Shown here: positions 25,042-37,640 of the stretch, piece after piece
How positions within the stretch are numbered: the first letter of the stretch is position 1
Layout: every line of letters starts with the position of its first letter
Origin: Lasioglossum baleicum
Taxonomy: Eukaryota; Arthropoda; Insecta; Hymenoptera; Halictidae
Reading direction: 5' to 3'
NCBI RefSeq assembly: GCF_051020765.1
Contig: NC_134936.1
Span: 18,242,618 to 18,306,617 of the forward strand
Length of the DNA: 64,000 bases
Made by a program: the position numbers and the translations under genes
Notes under the pieces: generated by a model
Seen by the model: only the letters and a program-made list of their open reading frames with translations
Databases searched by the model: none
Told to the model about the DNA's origin: nothing

Positions 25042-25399
25042 GGGGATGTTTTAAATTATGGTGTGCAATTCCGACGGGCCGAAAGTAATCACCCTTTTCA
25101 CCCGGCCGCGTTTAAATATTTTCACGTGGCGCAGCGCGAGTGATTTAAAAGTAATCGAAATAATTGATCCCGCACCTTGGTCGAGGAAAGGGTTGGGATT
25201 CTAGGTTCGATGGGTTTGGTAGTCGCGCTGACAGAGGCTCCCGGTAATGACCTCCGCCAGTGCAAATGCACCAAAACAACCGACTGTAGAGGGTCCCACG
25301 CAGTCGAGGGTTGAAAATCGAATGTGTACACCTATATCGATAAATTTTGAAATGACCCATCGACATAATATAAAATATTATAACTAGTTGAATAACATT

Positions 25400-25558
25400 T
25401 CTAAACAGATCACAGCATTCCTTTATGTCCTATAAAGCTCTTGTATAGTTTAGGTGTATGTACCCTGTGTACATCTTTTGGCAACTTCTACTCGTATAAG
25501 AAGCACGGAAAAATATGATTCCAAATTGTGATTTGAAAGTTTTGGCCGTTAGCGTATG
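25400..25558 (-). mobile_element. Tc1-like terminal fragment, right (inverted)
   Basis: Read on the minus strand it begins ACGCTAACGGCCAAAACTTT and continues TTTTCCGTGCTTCTTATAC, GAAGTTGCCAAAAGATGTAC and GCTGTGATCTGTTTAGA, matching 22131-22275 with moderate divergence. Confidence 0.8.
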
Positions 25559-28137
25559 TACATCGTACATAATATTAGTGTGTTCTTATTTGATTTTTGG
25601 CGGCTTTCTATTATACATATGTGGCCGGGGGTGCTTGTGTTGTTTCGCACGGTAGCGCGTATGGTCTAATGGTCCAAGGCTTAAGGTTTGGAGACTCGGT
25701 TCGTCCGTCGGTGTAGGAAAGTCGGCTCGAGATTTGCGCGAAGCGTGAATGGAAGAGGGCGTGGGAAACGGCGAAGTGGCTGCGGACGCGGATAGTGTGG
25801 TGACTTGCGACCGGTCCGGTAATTGTCGTAATTGTGCCGAGTGATTCACACATCAGGATCGGCGCGGCCACTCCGCCCGTGCTTGCTTGCGTGCCCGGGG
25901 AATCGTCGTCGTCGTTCCGCGCCACGATATTCGCGCACGCATATACGCACACACGCTCGCGCGCAAAAACACGGGCCGGAGCGCGAGCGCATCTGCGCGG
26001 GATTTCGGAAACAATTGCCGACAATTCTCGCCACTTGACTCGCGGCCAGCGATTGACGTGAGAATCCGCTTAGACGGCCGTACAAACTCCACTGCGGAGA
26101 GTATGAGGTCATCTTCATTAAATCGTTCTCCGCTTAATGACTGATCTAATTTTTTCTTTCTCCCTCTCCTCCACCCCCTCTTTCCCCACCACCTTTTCTA
26201 ATGGCGTACACGACGAGCCGAGACTCGTGTTCAGAAGATGCACCATGCTCTCACCTTTTTTTTTGCCAACGCACACGATCTTCGAGGAAAGCAGTCGCCT
26301 CCTTCTTCCCACGTTCCACCGGGTGGTGGAACAGCCTCTCGCCGTTTAACGATGTCTTAATTATCATTTATGGCGTCGCTTCCTCCCATCAAAGTATCAT
26401 TATCGGGGAAGCCACGCTCAGGAATTTTTCTAGCTAACTTTTTTGCCGTCCAATCCGCTCCAACGTTGTCAAACGATCGTAAATTCGCTCTTCAATGTCT
26501 GCATCTGCTGCGAATGCCATTTTCAGGCTAGCGTCGAGCACTTGTGATACCCGGGAATCTCATAAGATTCAATTCTACACTTGTACGGCCTTCCACGCTT
26601 CAACTTCTCTCTATTTTGAAAACAGTTCTTATCGAAATGATCCGTTTTTTTCGTTGCAGGTTCAAGACAGGATTTAAGCCAGTTTTACGGTGCTGCACCA
26701 AGTTCACACCTTTAAACGCATCGAAAAGTGGAGCAAGGTATGAACGACGGCAGGACAAATACTCGGTGTCCTGGTCTCCGCAGTATCGATGTTCAGGCAG
26801 GTGTGCCAGGGGTTGGTCCCGGTATTGCGGCGTGCCACCGTGAAATACACGCATGGTGCCAGCTCTCGGTGTGGTTCCAGCGAGGATGGCTCGTAAGAGG
26901 GTTGATAAGGCTATCGCGCACATCGCCCCGCGCGTTTAGCATACATTTGAATAATGGGCAGGCCGGTAATCCTTTAAACCGTTGGGCCCTCATCCCGTAA
27001 CTAGGTATCCTTTCATCTCTGGCTTGGAGCTCGTCCGAGGCCAGAGCCATTCTCCTTCACCACCCCCGCGACTCACCCCCTAACAGCCTGATGCTGGTGT
27101 GTTGGTGGTGGTAGTGGTGGTGGTATGCTCACTTCCCTCCAGGCTTGACTCTACCCAGGGTTCTCTCGCGCGTCCTCTATTTCTCTCTTTCTCGGCGTTT
27201 AAAGATATTTCGTTCGAAATAACAGTCTCGGCTCGACCGAGTGCGCTCTCTCTGCCCTCTCTCTACTTTCCCCCCTACCTCCGTCGTAGCCCTTATACAG
27301 CCCGATGGCCGTGGCAAAAAGGGGGTGGCATTTGCAATGCAGAGGTTAAATGGCTGCGGGGGTTGGTACAGGACGGAAACAGGGGCTCCGGGGGTGGCAG
27401 CGTTACAGGGAGAAGATAGCACGCAGCCACTGCACAGACTCGATTGGTTTTTTACTTGCCTCTCGAGCTACACTGCTTCCAACCCACCCTCTCTCCCTTT
27501 CTCTTTCTCTTTCTCTTTCTCTTTCGGAAAACTCCCTCTCTTCTCGACACGTCAACCTTCTCCCTACCATCCTCTATCCGAGGTTACCTCTTTTTCCACT
27601 TCATCGGCCGGGCTTTTCCACTGAAAAAGGGGGAAAACGCCAGGCCACGGAAGAAACCGGTGGGACAGAGAGGATATTACCTGGGGAGGCTGTTGCGGAG
27701 GAACCTCGGGGGTGGGCGAGATTAAACATTTATTTAAATGGCAGCCGGTTCGGCGCTCTCGCGACTAGCACGCATACCGTCAACTACCTACACGCATCAA
27801 ATATATGTTCCTTTCTACCCTTCTTCTCCCTTTCTCTCTTTTCGTCTCTCTTCGGTCTAACACGCGCCGGTGGTTCTCGCGTGGAAAAATACTGTAGGGA
27901 GAGAAGGAGAGAGAATCGTGCAGGTGGACGATCACTATACGTGTGCGCGAGAGAGTTCTCGTGGTTGTAGATATTACCGACTACACGCCGGAGAAAGGAG
28001 ATTAGTCTGGTGGTTTTCAATCCCATTTTCATCGCGTTTCTACTACCCTTGCCGCGGGAGAACGATATCGTTGAAGCTTCATCGAGCCCCCACGATCGTC
28101 CGCCTGCTCGCAAATGGTCGGAGAATAAATCAAAGGC

Positions 28138-28163
28138 GAGAGAGAGAGAGAGAGAGAGAGAGA
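28138..28163. repeat. (AG)n microsatellite
   Basis: A pure AG run. Confidence 0.95.
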
Positions 28164-28530
28164 AAGAAGACACCTTCCCAATCCCCGATGAAAAGTATTT
28201 CGCGGTATTGAATGTCGGCTTTTCAATTGCACAGTTGCAAAATCGATCTCGCAACCGTCTCGACCGTGTCGCGAGTTGTTCCAAACGATTTCGTTGGAGG
28301 CCTGCACTTGAATTTGTATGGTCGTGGATGGACAAGAGGGTCGACTCACTCTCGATTGAACCAGAGAATCACTGCCGACCTTATTCAACTACTTTGATTG
28401 ATATTCGTTGACGAGCCGGACGAAGTAGATCGGGCAATGACCAGATATTTGGTGGATGTGCAATCCGCAAGAATCGTTCTTCAATTTCCAGGGATCCAGG
28501 AACCCTTGATCTCTCAGGGTGACATTATTT

Positions 28531-28755
28531 TTAACACTGGCTTACGGAGCTCTAGAAATAACTAATTCACATTACTTTATAAACATAACAAGTATGTGTC
28601 TATACAAATTTTTGGCCATTATTCCAATAATATATACCCAAAGAAATAAATTTGGTAAATAATTCAAACAGGGAAGCATCTCAACGCAATCTTAATAATC
28701 GCAAATTAAAAGTATCAGAACCCGTCGTTTCAACGTTCCGTAAACCTAGTGTTAA
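28531..28755. mobile_element. TTAA-flanked miniature element, sub-type A, copy 2
   Basis: Bounded by TTAA, with ends TTAACACTGGCTTACGGA and TCCGTAAACCTAGTGTTAA. The right sub-terminal part (AACCCGTCGTTTCAACG) matches the ACCCGTC palindrome of the 11027 copy. 225 bp, no transposase. Confidence 0.8.
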
Positions 28756-29115
28756 ACATCATTAAAATTTGTTCACGGAACCATGGTCTTCGTCGCAAAT
28801 CGAATATGCTCTCCGCCCCAGAATCCTAAAGCACTGCGAAGCGTTTAGAAGGACTGGATAATCAATGATAATTCTGGAGGGCCTGAAATTGTATTCGAGA
28901 TCATCACGACCCCTCATCAGGCTACACAAAAGAAGGCGAGCAGGAAAAAAAGAGCAGCGTAAAACGATGGAGAAAGAGAAGCAAGACGAGTCGAGAGAAA
29001 CCACCCCGAGCAAAGTCAACCGAGGATCTATCGTTCTCCGGGGAGTAACTGGATCGTGCAGGTCGGAGATAGAGACCGAGTGAAAAAAGTACGGGTACGA
29101 ACGGGGACGACTCGA

Positions 29116-29180
<65 letters not shown>
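29116..29180. repeat. (AG)n followed by (GACA)n
   Basis: An AG array of about 50 bp that changes into three GACA units. Confidence 0.95.
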
Positions 29181-31711
29181 GCACGGTGGAATTGAATCGA
29201 ATTGGACCAACGGTGCTGGCGTGTTCGCAGGCAGTTCGTCCAAGGATATTTGTTCCGCATACGTACGTAACCGGGACCATCGGAGACTCTGTTGCTGGGT
29301 GTAACGGGCACAAAGGACGAGGATATAAAGCACTCGGTTCGGTCGTGGCACGTGGTGGTGCATGCGAGTATCAAGTCCGCAAGGAAAGTCACGCTCGTCC
29401 CGCGAGACAGCAGGGCCGAAGATGGGTGCGACCGGTCCCACGAGATGCTCGGGCCGGGCACACTCCCATCGGCTAATTGTTTAAAATCTGATCGCACGTA
29501 GACATGCCGCTCCGCCTAATTAACCGGTGACGCAGTTCGCAGCGACGCGACGTGTGATTTCCACGCGACCATCGATCCGCGCTGGCACAGTTTCTTTCGA
29601 CCCTTAATTAGGCTGCGAGTACGTGTTCCAAAACTTTCGAATCGTGCCTATCCATTTTTGTCGTAAGTGGAAAGGTTTACGCGTAACCATTCCGACCCGA
29701 AGGACGTACGGTGTACGTCCTGATGCAACATCACGAATTTTCATCTTTTTATGATTCTACGATACATAGGTATTCCGAATATAAAAACGGTATTATTACT
29801 ACATACTTACTCGATAATTTTTCGACTTTTATTTATAAATCTTAATTTCATTTATGGATATAAAGATATGAAATCGATGCGCGACAACAGTGGGTCGTCA
29901 GACGTGCGAGGGGAGCGACATGCGCAGCTATATGCTTCCGAAAAATGCAAATTACGCCTCGTAAACGTAAAAATAGAACTTTTGAAGGTGATCGAAACTG
30001 AGAAACCCCATCTTTGCATTATCGAGAAACGAGAAGGGACGTCCCGCACCCTTGCAATCCTGGAAACGAGTCTACCCCCTTAACCCCTTGCACCGTAACA
30101 TCGAGCAAGACTCTACGAGCCTGGTAGCCAACGTAGGAGGTGCAATTGGGCGACCGATGCGCGACGTCGATAGAGTAATGCCGTGGAAAAGCGCAGGAAC
30201 GGTTGCCGGTCGGCGCGGCTGCGTCGATAATTCAATTGCACGCTGTGTTCATTTGTCTACAGGCGGGAGCGTGTTTCGTTCGGTGGTCCGGCCACTCTCA
30301 TCAATCCTTTCCGGCAACAGAATTCGAGGAGGCTGCGTCTATATCCGGCAGTTTGTGTTCCAGGTCCGGCCCGGGGTCCCCGGTGTCTCGTTCATCCTGG
30401 TCAGTTAATAACCGTGGTCGGGGATCCATGGTCCACTAACGCTTTGCCGACCAAGCCGCGTCCGTTGCTGACCACCGTGTCTGGTTGGGTTTTCGGCCGA
30501 ATTATGGAAACACGCCGTTATACGATGCGGCCCGGCCCGATGATAACGCAACCGCCTCGTTCCTCGTTTTAATTAAGCCCCGTCCACCCGTTCCCCGCAA
30601 CAAGATATCGCCGGTACATTCGTTCCCGTAGCCCAAGGATACGCGAACACTATGAATTCTCCGGGAGACCGTTCTCCAAGCGAATGAATCCTTTCCACGC
30701 TCGGTGTCCTTTCCGATGAGGAACCACAACCACCGAGAATCCTCAAGATTCTCCGTTGCACTTGCTCGTCCCGTTTCTTTCCCTTCCTTTTCTTTTTTTG
30801 GTTGTTGATTGTTGTTGTCAGCGCTTCTGGCACGCGCGGAATTGAAGCACAAGGTTCTTACGCGATCCGCCAGTCGGCGAGCACAGCCGAGTCAATGTCA
30901 ACTAGACATCCTCGCAGAGTTTAATTAAGCTGCCAGCTTGGAACAAGATATCCAGGCCGCGAGCGCCCGCGCGCGTTCTAATGAAATTTCGGAAGAACTC
31001 GGTTTTTATTTCGCTCGGGCAATCGGTACCGGGTGAAACCCCCGCCGCGTTCTGTGCGACCGGCGACCGGCGACCGAGAGATGGGAAACTTGGTTAGGGG
31101 ACTTACCGAACAAAATTTACTTTCTAATCCTTTTCTAGTATTTTTCAAGTAATACCGAAGCTTTCTAACTTTGGAAGAAAAATGTTTGGCAGCTTCGGTA
31201 CACGCGTGGGAGGGTCGAGCGAGATCGGATCGAGAAAACCAAAATTGCGCTAATCCCAGGTTAATCGTGTCGGAAAACTGGTTCTTAAAAGATTAACGGA
31301 GCGTTCCCGAGGCCCCGGCGTGCATATCCGTCGTTTTACAATTTTAATTGAAGCAGCTCGGCGCGGAAACAGAGTGGATTTTGCGGGAGCAAGGGCAGGC
31401 CGGGTAATTTACGAATCTGGATGATTACTCGCGGGAACGGAAAAGAGGGGAGTACGTGTGAACCGGTCGGCGTCGACGTAAAAACGGCCGCGTTCAGCTA
31501 ATTTAAACGAAATTGTCGGAATAAACGGAACTGCATGCATCCCGTCGCTCCAGATGTTTCGTAAATGAATCCTGCCTACTAGTCTGCCATGGCTCGGCTG
31601 CTAATTACTCGGTTCTTCGCGGCAGAAGACCCAGTCCCCAGCCTGGTCTAATTGAGAAAAAAGATCTACCATGAAAAGTATTACGATTACGATCGTTCTT
31701 TCTCGTCCATG

Positions 31712-31717
<6 letters not shown>

Positions 31718-31765
<48 letters not shown>

Positions 31766-31789
31766 CTCTCTCCCTCTCTTTCTCTCTGC
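31718..31789. repeat. (CT)n microsatellite, partly interrupted
   Basis: A long CT run with a few C- or T-rich interruptions at its 3' end. Confidence 0.95.
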
Positions 31790-32000
31790 ACTTGTGGGGG
31801 CCTCGTCTTATCAAATTCACGTTACGGTGGTTTTCGCTGAGCAGAAAACAGAAACATCTCCGGATCTAGTACGTACCACCATCCTCCGCATATCTCCTGT
31901 ATGGGAAGATGAGAAATTCTCATCCGTCCAAATACACGCATATTTCTCCAGGCCTCAGCCGGGAATCAATAGCAACATCTGTAAAATATATCGGCGGTCG

Positions 32001-32016
32001 ACGCCGCGCCGCGCCG
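32001..32016. repeat. CGCCG pentanucleotide array (short)
   Basis: Three units of the GC-only pentamer. A GGCGC trace at 32659-32672 is similar. Confidence 0.7.
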
Positions 32017-32205
32017 TGAACGGTTCGCGCTTTTACAGGGAGTAACTGTTTTCTTTTTGAGGAAGAGTATGCTCGACGGAGTAACCTGGCAGCTCATATT
32101 AGGTTGTTCAGTTCTCGATTAATGTGCTCAGTACTAATTCAGAGTAGTTTTTAAGAAAACCAATGGCATGGTAAGAAAGAGGAAGCTTAAGGTATAATAA
32201 AACAT

Positions 32206-32209
<4 letters not shown>

Positions 32210-32258
<49 letters not shown>
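32210..32258. repeat. (AG)n microsatellite
   Basis: A pure AG run of about 49 bp. Confidence 0.95.
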
Positions 32259-32263
<5 letters not shown>

Positions 32264-33989
32264 AAGAAAGTCCAGTAGTCCATCGAAGAAACAAAGAAAT
32301 GACGCGATCATGACCGATTCCAGGTATCAAAGATTCCCATCTTGAAAAACGAGGCCATCACCGAAAATTAATCTGTGCTAAGAGGACCGCGAAGTGGTAG
32401 TACTTAGATGCTAATCAGAGTGCCACGATTTTTCTTCTCGAGTCGCGAGGCTCGAGCCCCTCTTCCTGTTCTGTCCAGGAGGTTGCTTTTTAATTGGCCG
32501 GTCCCGAGCACGCTGGGGAGACATCGAGGCGCGCGATGAGGAAGAAAACTCGAAAAGTTCAAGTTGGGGGTTGCGCGAGGGCTCGTCAAACTGCGAATTA
32601 CCAGCCTTATTATTATCGACCGCGGTTCTAACGCGGCACTTTTTCTTCCTTTCCGCCCCGGCGCGGCGCGGCACTCGGCCAGGAGAAAAAGAAGAACGGG
32701 GAGAAGTGCCCTCCGGATAATAACTCGCGCCCTTCCATTTGCTCACCGGTAACCCGTAGCCATGAAACTGCTGGTATTATTTATCGCGACCCGTTTTCAG
32801 TGAACAATCGTTTCCCACTTACGCGTACATCCTTCTTCTCTTCCCTCGGTCGTTACTAAATCGAAAGAAAGAGCGAAAGAGTTACTTGTAGGAAAAGAAA
32901 TTAATTACGAGCGACCAGTTGAACGCAATTTTCTCGATAAATTACATCGAAGACGTAATCGCGCGCGGGGGACGTGCTCTTAAGCGGAAAGGATGAAAAT
33001 ACCTTGCATATATTCCTCCGGAGGATTTCTTTATCTTGCAGTTTATCAAGCAGCGGGGGGACCACCGGGGCGGCAAAAAAATTTAATTAAAACCAAAGCA
33101 GAAAGGTAGCGAGCACCGCGAGGACGAGAGATTAAATGGATACGAGGCGGATGACAAAAGTAAGCCAGTCCCTTCTTATTTCCAACCAAGGAACAACCTT
33201 CGTACCCGTCCCCCTCCCGTCCCCCTTCCGCTCTTTTTTTCGAGCTAATCAGAGACTGACGGCTAATCAAATTAGCCGTTCGTTCGGAGGGGGTGGAAAA
33301 GCAGACGTCCGCGGGTAAACGAGCCGTTTTCCGTCTTCGTCGACGATTCGTCCTCGAATCCCTGGTGTACAACGCTAGGTAGGCCCGATGGGCATAACCG
33401 CACCCCTGTTTGCCACTCGCTACCCCTGATTAGCTGGACTTCCTGTCCACGAGTCGTCGCAACAATTCCTCCGTAACGTCGAACAGAACCTGAACACCGA
33501 GAACACTGGTCTCTCGCCATGGCTAAAGTTTATTCATATGTATAACGTGTGCCCACACGTTCGATCCCGATCCTGCTTCCACGGGGTTAATGATTCGGCT
33601 TGATTGCTCGTCAAACATGGGCGAGCCTCGAATCACCTCCCCCTTTGTTCCGCACCCCCTGTAACTTCGTTTACGACTTCGGCTCCGTTGATTCTATAAC
33701 GCGTATCGGTCTACGGAATAACGAGAGGGTTTCGTATCGCCGCGCCGACTGTTAATATCGAGTTTCTCAGTTTTTGTCTATGCATCAGCTGAAACCGCTG
33801 AGAATCGGTCGACGATGTCCAAAAGAAAGAGCGTTTCTACTAGTTCTGCTAGTACTCGTCTTCGTATTCTACTTTACACATTTTCTCAAAGACAGAATAT
33901 ATTAGAGAAAGACACGATTGAGAGAGAGAGAATACATTAGCAAGCGTGGATGCTTCATCCCTTGCCCGAATCAAATTCCTTTTAGTTTT

Positions 33990-34115
33990 CTTAATCTACT
34001 AAGCTATACATATCGGAGAACATACAAGCATGCGATAGATATGAATTTTCTTCTGTTTTAGGAAATTACGCCCTTCCAAAAAGTTTTCTAATCACTGAAA
34101 AAGTTAAAATAATTA
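33990..34115. repeat. Dispersed repeat, copy 1 of a pair
   Basis: Shares GGAGAA-TA, AAGCATGCGATAGATAT, AATTTTCT and TTCTAATCACTGAAA in the same order with 55300-55425. It is probably an old transposon fragment; ends were not identified. Confidence 0.55.
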
Positions 34116-34398
34116 AAATGTATAACAGATTCGCGACGTTACGATGTTACATCGAAATTCTGCAACATCGTGTCCCTATATTTTTCCGGGCATATTTTTT
34201 AAAAGTCGTAGCATTACGGACGAAAGCGAATGAAGCCATTAGGTTCCCCGGTGCAGGAATTGAAAGATCTAGGGTCAGTTTAGAGAGCATTACATCATCG
34301 TGACGTTATGGCGTACACGCGCCTCTTTTCCCTGCGATATCGTCCGTCGGAGACAGTCTTTCGGATGCTCGATGTAGTAGGAGAGATACGAGCGAATT

Positions 34399-34545
34399 AT
34401 GAACAACAACGACATGGTCGACGACGACGACGACGACGACGACGATGATGACGAGGATGAGTCAGAGTCGAGATTGAGAATAGCGTCGGGGTTAACTGGC
34501 GAAGGAAGTCCGACTCGACCGACGTCGTTTGACCCTCGAGATTAG
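34399..34545 (+). other. Short acidic open frame over a GAC array
   Basis: The ATG at 34399 opens a 48-codon frame: MNNNDMV, then eleven Asp residues, then EDESESRLRIASG and on to a TAG at 34543-34545. A stop lies in frame just upstream. The Asp run comes from the GAC/GAT array at 34418-34460. It could be a microprotein or a fragment of an exon, but there is no other support and chance is the simpler explanation. Confidence 0.2.
34418..34460. repeat. (GAC)n trinucleotide array
   Basis: About eight GAC units followed by GAT/GAC/GAG units. Confidence 0.9.
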
Positions 34546-35023
34546 TCGATCGTCCGGCGGCAACGACCCATTGATCCGCGATCAATCGGATTCATTGACG
34601 CGACGTTTCGAACGTCGCCATTTTTCGCGGCTGAAGGCGAATCGTTGCGCAGCCCCCCGTAAGAAATTCAATTCGCGACGAGCGTATATTCGGTTCAATG
34701 CTGATTCCTCGCGGCCCGCGGCTGATCTGCCTAAGTCACGAGTGATTTATTACCGGTGGAACGTTGAAGATGCACGATGTGTCGTCGTCGGAAATTATAT
34801 CCGAGTGCGCTCGTGCAATTCCTCCGTTCGTGTTGCACTTGTTATTGCCAACAACTTTTTATCTGTTTCGAGAACGATCCACACGATACAGAGTGCAGAA
34901 GTCAACTCAACTTAATTTCAACTACGTTTCCTCCCGGGTCAGAACCGACCCAGGATTGCGCGAGGCCGATCGATACAACATGACAGGGGAGATGACGTTG
35001 AATGTCCGGAAGCGTTTAAAAAG

Positions 35024-35419
35024 GGCCTAGCCGATTAAAATGGTCAAAACTGTCCCTAGAGGTTTTTCAAAGGCTATCGAACCACTCGAAAGCTGACCAA
35101 GAAAAACCCTTCCGAGTAAAATTTCAGTCTTCTAGCTTGCCCGCAATGGTGATACAGGGTAAATTAGATTTCGCGGTTTTCCGCGCATTTTCCGGTATCG
35201 TTCCGGTATGCGTTCTAGAATTCTGAAAAACATGTGACGTATCGTGGATCCTAAGGCCCATTTTGGAGAATTTTTCAGATGGTTTTCACAGATCGGAAAC
35301 TGTGCTTTGTAAAGTTTTCGTACTCACGTCAGAGGGTTTTTCTCGGTCAGCTTTCGAATGGTTCGATAGTCATTGAAAAACCTCTAAGGGCAGTTTCGAC
35401 CATCTTAATCTGCTAGGCC
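35024..35419. mobile_element. Complete foldback element with about 85-bp inverted ends
   Basis: The left end GGCCTAGCCGATTAAAATGG continues to GCTGACCAAGAAAAACCC. The right end is its inverse (GGGTTTTTCTCGGTCAGC to CATCTTAATCTGCTAGGCC), with only scattered differences. The arms are about 85 bp and the whole is 396 bp with no coding capacity. The arms are unusually long for the length, so the single strand would fold into a large hairpin. A second, broken copy lies at 3751-4010, which shows it is dispersed. The superfamily is unknown. Confidence 0.88.
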
Positions 35420-36926
35420 TTTGCTCGACGGAGGATGCAAAGCAGATTTGACGAGACACGCGGAATATGATAACGGTTAGTCGTAGAGCAGCGCGCGGTA
35501 TCCTCTGAAACCGAAATGCCCAAGGCAGCCTCAGACTATGGCTCCGGACCGGGACCGGTCGCATGCATTCACGCACACGTACGCGCCGAATGAACCAGAT
35601 CAAACGCAGTTTTACCAAACGACTGCGCCTCCCTGCCTCATCTGAATTGATAATATCGACGTCAGCATATCAAAGACCACCACCCTGTGCCAGGGATCGC
35701 CTAACCGTGGCGCGCGTCTTCCGCCACCTATGCAGCAGAATTCAACGCGGCGGAAGCTCTGTTCACCGTGTTTAAAGCGAAAGACAACGGCAAAGAAACG
35801 GGAAGAGGATTCGCTGGATCGAAATAAGATGCCGAGGACAGAACTGCTGTGGGAACAGGGACATCCTGCGTCCTCGGGCCTACGCAGAGTTGTTTCTCGT
35901 TCGATAAATTCGACGAGGATTCCGGCACACGGTTCGATAGCCTGCGACATGCTGTTTGCGAATATCCATACCGTTTCTTAATATTCTACGGAAAATGCGA
36001 ACATTTGTATAGGTTGTTGTTGTTGGACAGTGTAATCATGCTTATCTATGGTCTGTTGATGGAGAATAGATATTCCGTTCACTCTCGATAAGAATTGTCG
36101 AGTCTGTTGAAGAGCTCAGCCGATTTCACAAAATTGTTTCTACGTTCCGGCAAAGAAGTAACGTCGATACAACGAAGTTTGCGAACGCGTATGATTCACC
36201 GCGTTCGCGATCAAAAATTCATGAGATCCGGATGCGTCTAGGAGAGTCAGGTAAGAGGGTTGTCGTTCATTCCAGGTTTCCCTGTGTCGCGTCGCGCGTC
36301 GGCCTGTGCAGAATCGGATGTTCGAATCTCTGCTACCTAGCTGGCAGAACGCTTCCACTAAAATAATGTTATATTATCGGGCGATCGTGCCACCTGAGCC
36401 GCTAAAAGCGTCGCGTCGCGCGTCGGTCCCGACTCCCGACACGACCATAACGCGACCGGAAGATTCGAGATTGACTTTCGCGTGGTTACGCGAAAAATAT
36501 CACAAAGATTCTCGAGCACCTCTCGAGAAATATTTCTGTATTCTTAACTTTCTCCTGTTTTACGTTTTACGAAATAAATACTTGGCGATGACGACGCGGC
36601 GACGACGTTCGGTGGCTATCAGTGTGGCGATGACTCGATAAACTCGTATCGTCTTAATTCTTTTCTCAGCGGGACACGGCTTCCATAGTCTGTCGATTAT
36701 TGCCTTTTCCGGGATGCCAAGTTTCCACGAGGCTCACGCGGCGTTGCGTCGCGACGGTCTCTCGCAGTGTTCTATAAAAATTAATCGTTTCGCCCGGTTT
36801 CCTAATTCTTGCCGCAACGGGGGTCACGCGGTCGTTCAATTGGTTTGTATGGACATCGCTCGAGGCTGGACGGTTCTGAACAGTCGAAGTGGGTCTTTAG
36901 GTGACAGAGCTGTTCATGCGGGTTTC

Positions 36927-36949
36927 TCCCTCTCTCTCTCTCTCTCTCT
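36927..36949. repeat. (CT)n microsatellite
   Basis: A pure CT run. Confidence 0.9.
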
Positions 36950-37490
36950 GGGCTTCCTACCGAGCGACTAACCCTCGGCGAACATTTCTCGCTCTCGCTC
37001 TCGTTCTCGGTCTCTCTTGATTATTTCTTTTCGTTTCTCCATTGTTCTCCGTCTGGGTTGGAGGCGCTCGTAGTCTCCTCTCGTTCTTCGGTTCGTTCCG
37101 CGACTGTCGTGTATAACCCAATAATCATTTAATTCCGGCAGTCGTACGCGCAGCGCTTGGCGCCAAGTCAATCTAAGCCAACCGGATATGCCTCTCTCGT
37201 CTGCCTCGTTCAGCCACTGACGTAATCCCGAAGTTTAGGAGCGAAGGAGGACCCCACTCGCCAATTGTGAACTGGTGGCCACTGTCAAAAATTGTTCGAA
37301 GGGAGCCGGGGCCGTCGCGTCGGGGAGCCGACCGATTGAAAAAAGCCAATCGAAAAAAAGACCATCGAAGGTGGAAAGGGACAGCAGCGCAAAATTATGG
37401 TTAACGTGGCTGCAACTGTTTGTTTTTCGCAACGATCAAATTCTTAAAGTCTCCGAGAAGATGTCGAAATATCTGAATCTGCCCGAAATA

Positions 37491-37640
37491 CACTACCGTC
37501 TATAAGTATTTGACTTCACTTCGCGGAATCGAATCTAAAAGTTTATATCAATGTTATAACTTGAATTACTTTGGAGTATTATGAATATAAATGTATACGA
37601 TTGACATAGAAGCACATTGTACTGCATTACACGTTAAGGA
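37491..37640 (+). mobile_element. Tc1-like terminal fragment
   Basis: It begins CACTACCGTCTATAAGTATT, matching CACTACCGTCCACAAGTATT at 53281. These are ends of the Tc1-like type. The extent of the fragment past the first 100 bases is uncertain and no transposase is seen. Confidence 0.6.

Larger units (their letters stand above)
22276..25399. other. Stretch between two inverted Tc1-like ends
   Basis: It contains a CT array (22908-22941), a lone TAGACTGTGGAT end at 23276, and long and short CGCCG arrays (24561-24605, 25018-25041). I see no transposase or other gene. Confidence 0.5.
25559..35023. other. Gene-poor stretch with microsatellites
   Basis: No supported gene. It contains several AG/CT arrays (28138, 29116, 31718, 32210), a TTAA-type element (28531), two short GGCGC arrays, one member of a dispersed repeat pair (33990-34115) and a GAC array (34418-34460). 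Long open frames such as 27350-27970 and 28762-29313 cross CT arrays and look like translations of low-complexity DNA. Confidence 0.5.

Noticed and set aside
27350..27970. 206-codon open frame
   Set aside because: It crosses CT- and TTTCTC-rich sequence, overlaps other frames, and has no domain or splice context.
28762..29313. 183-codon minus-strand open frame
   Set aside because: Centred on an AG array (Ser/Leu repeats) and without recognisable motif.
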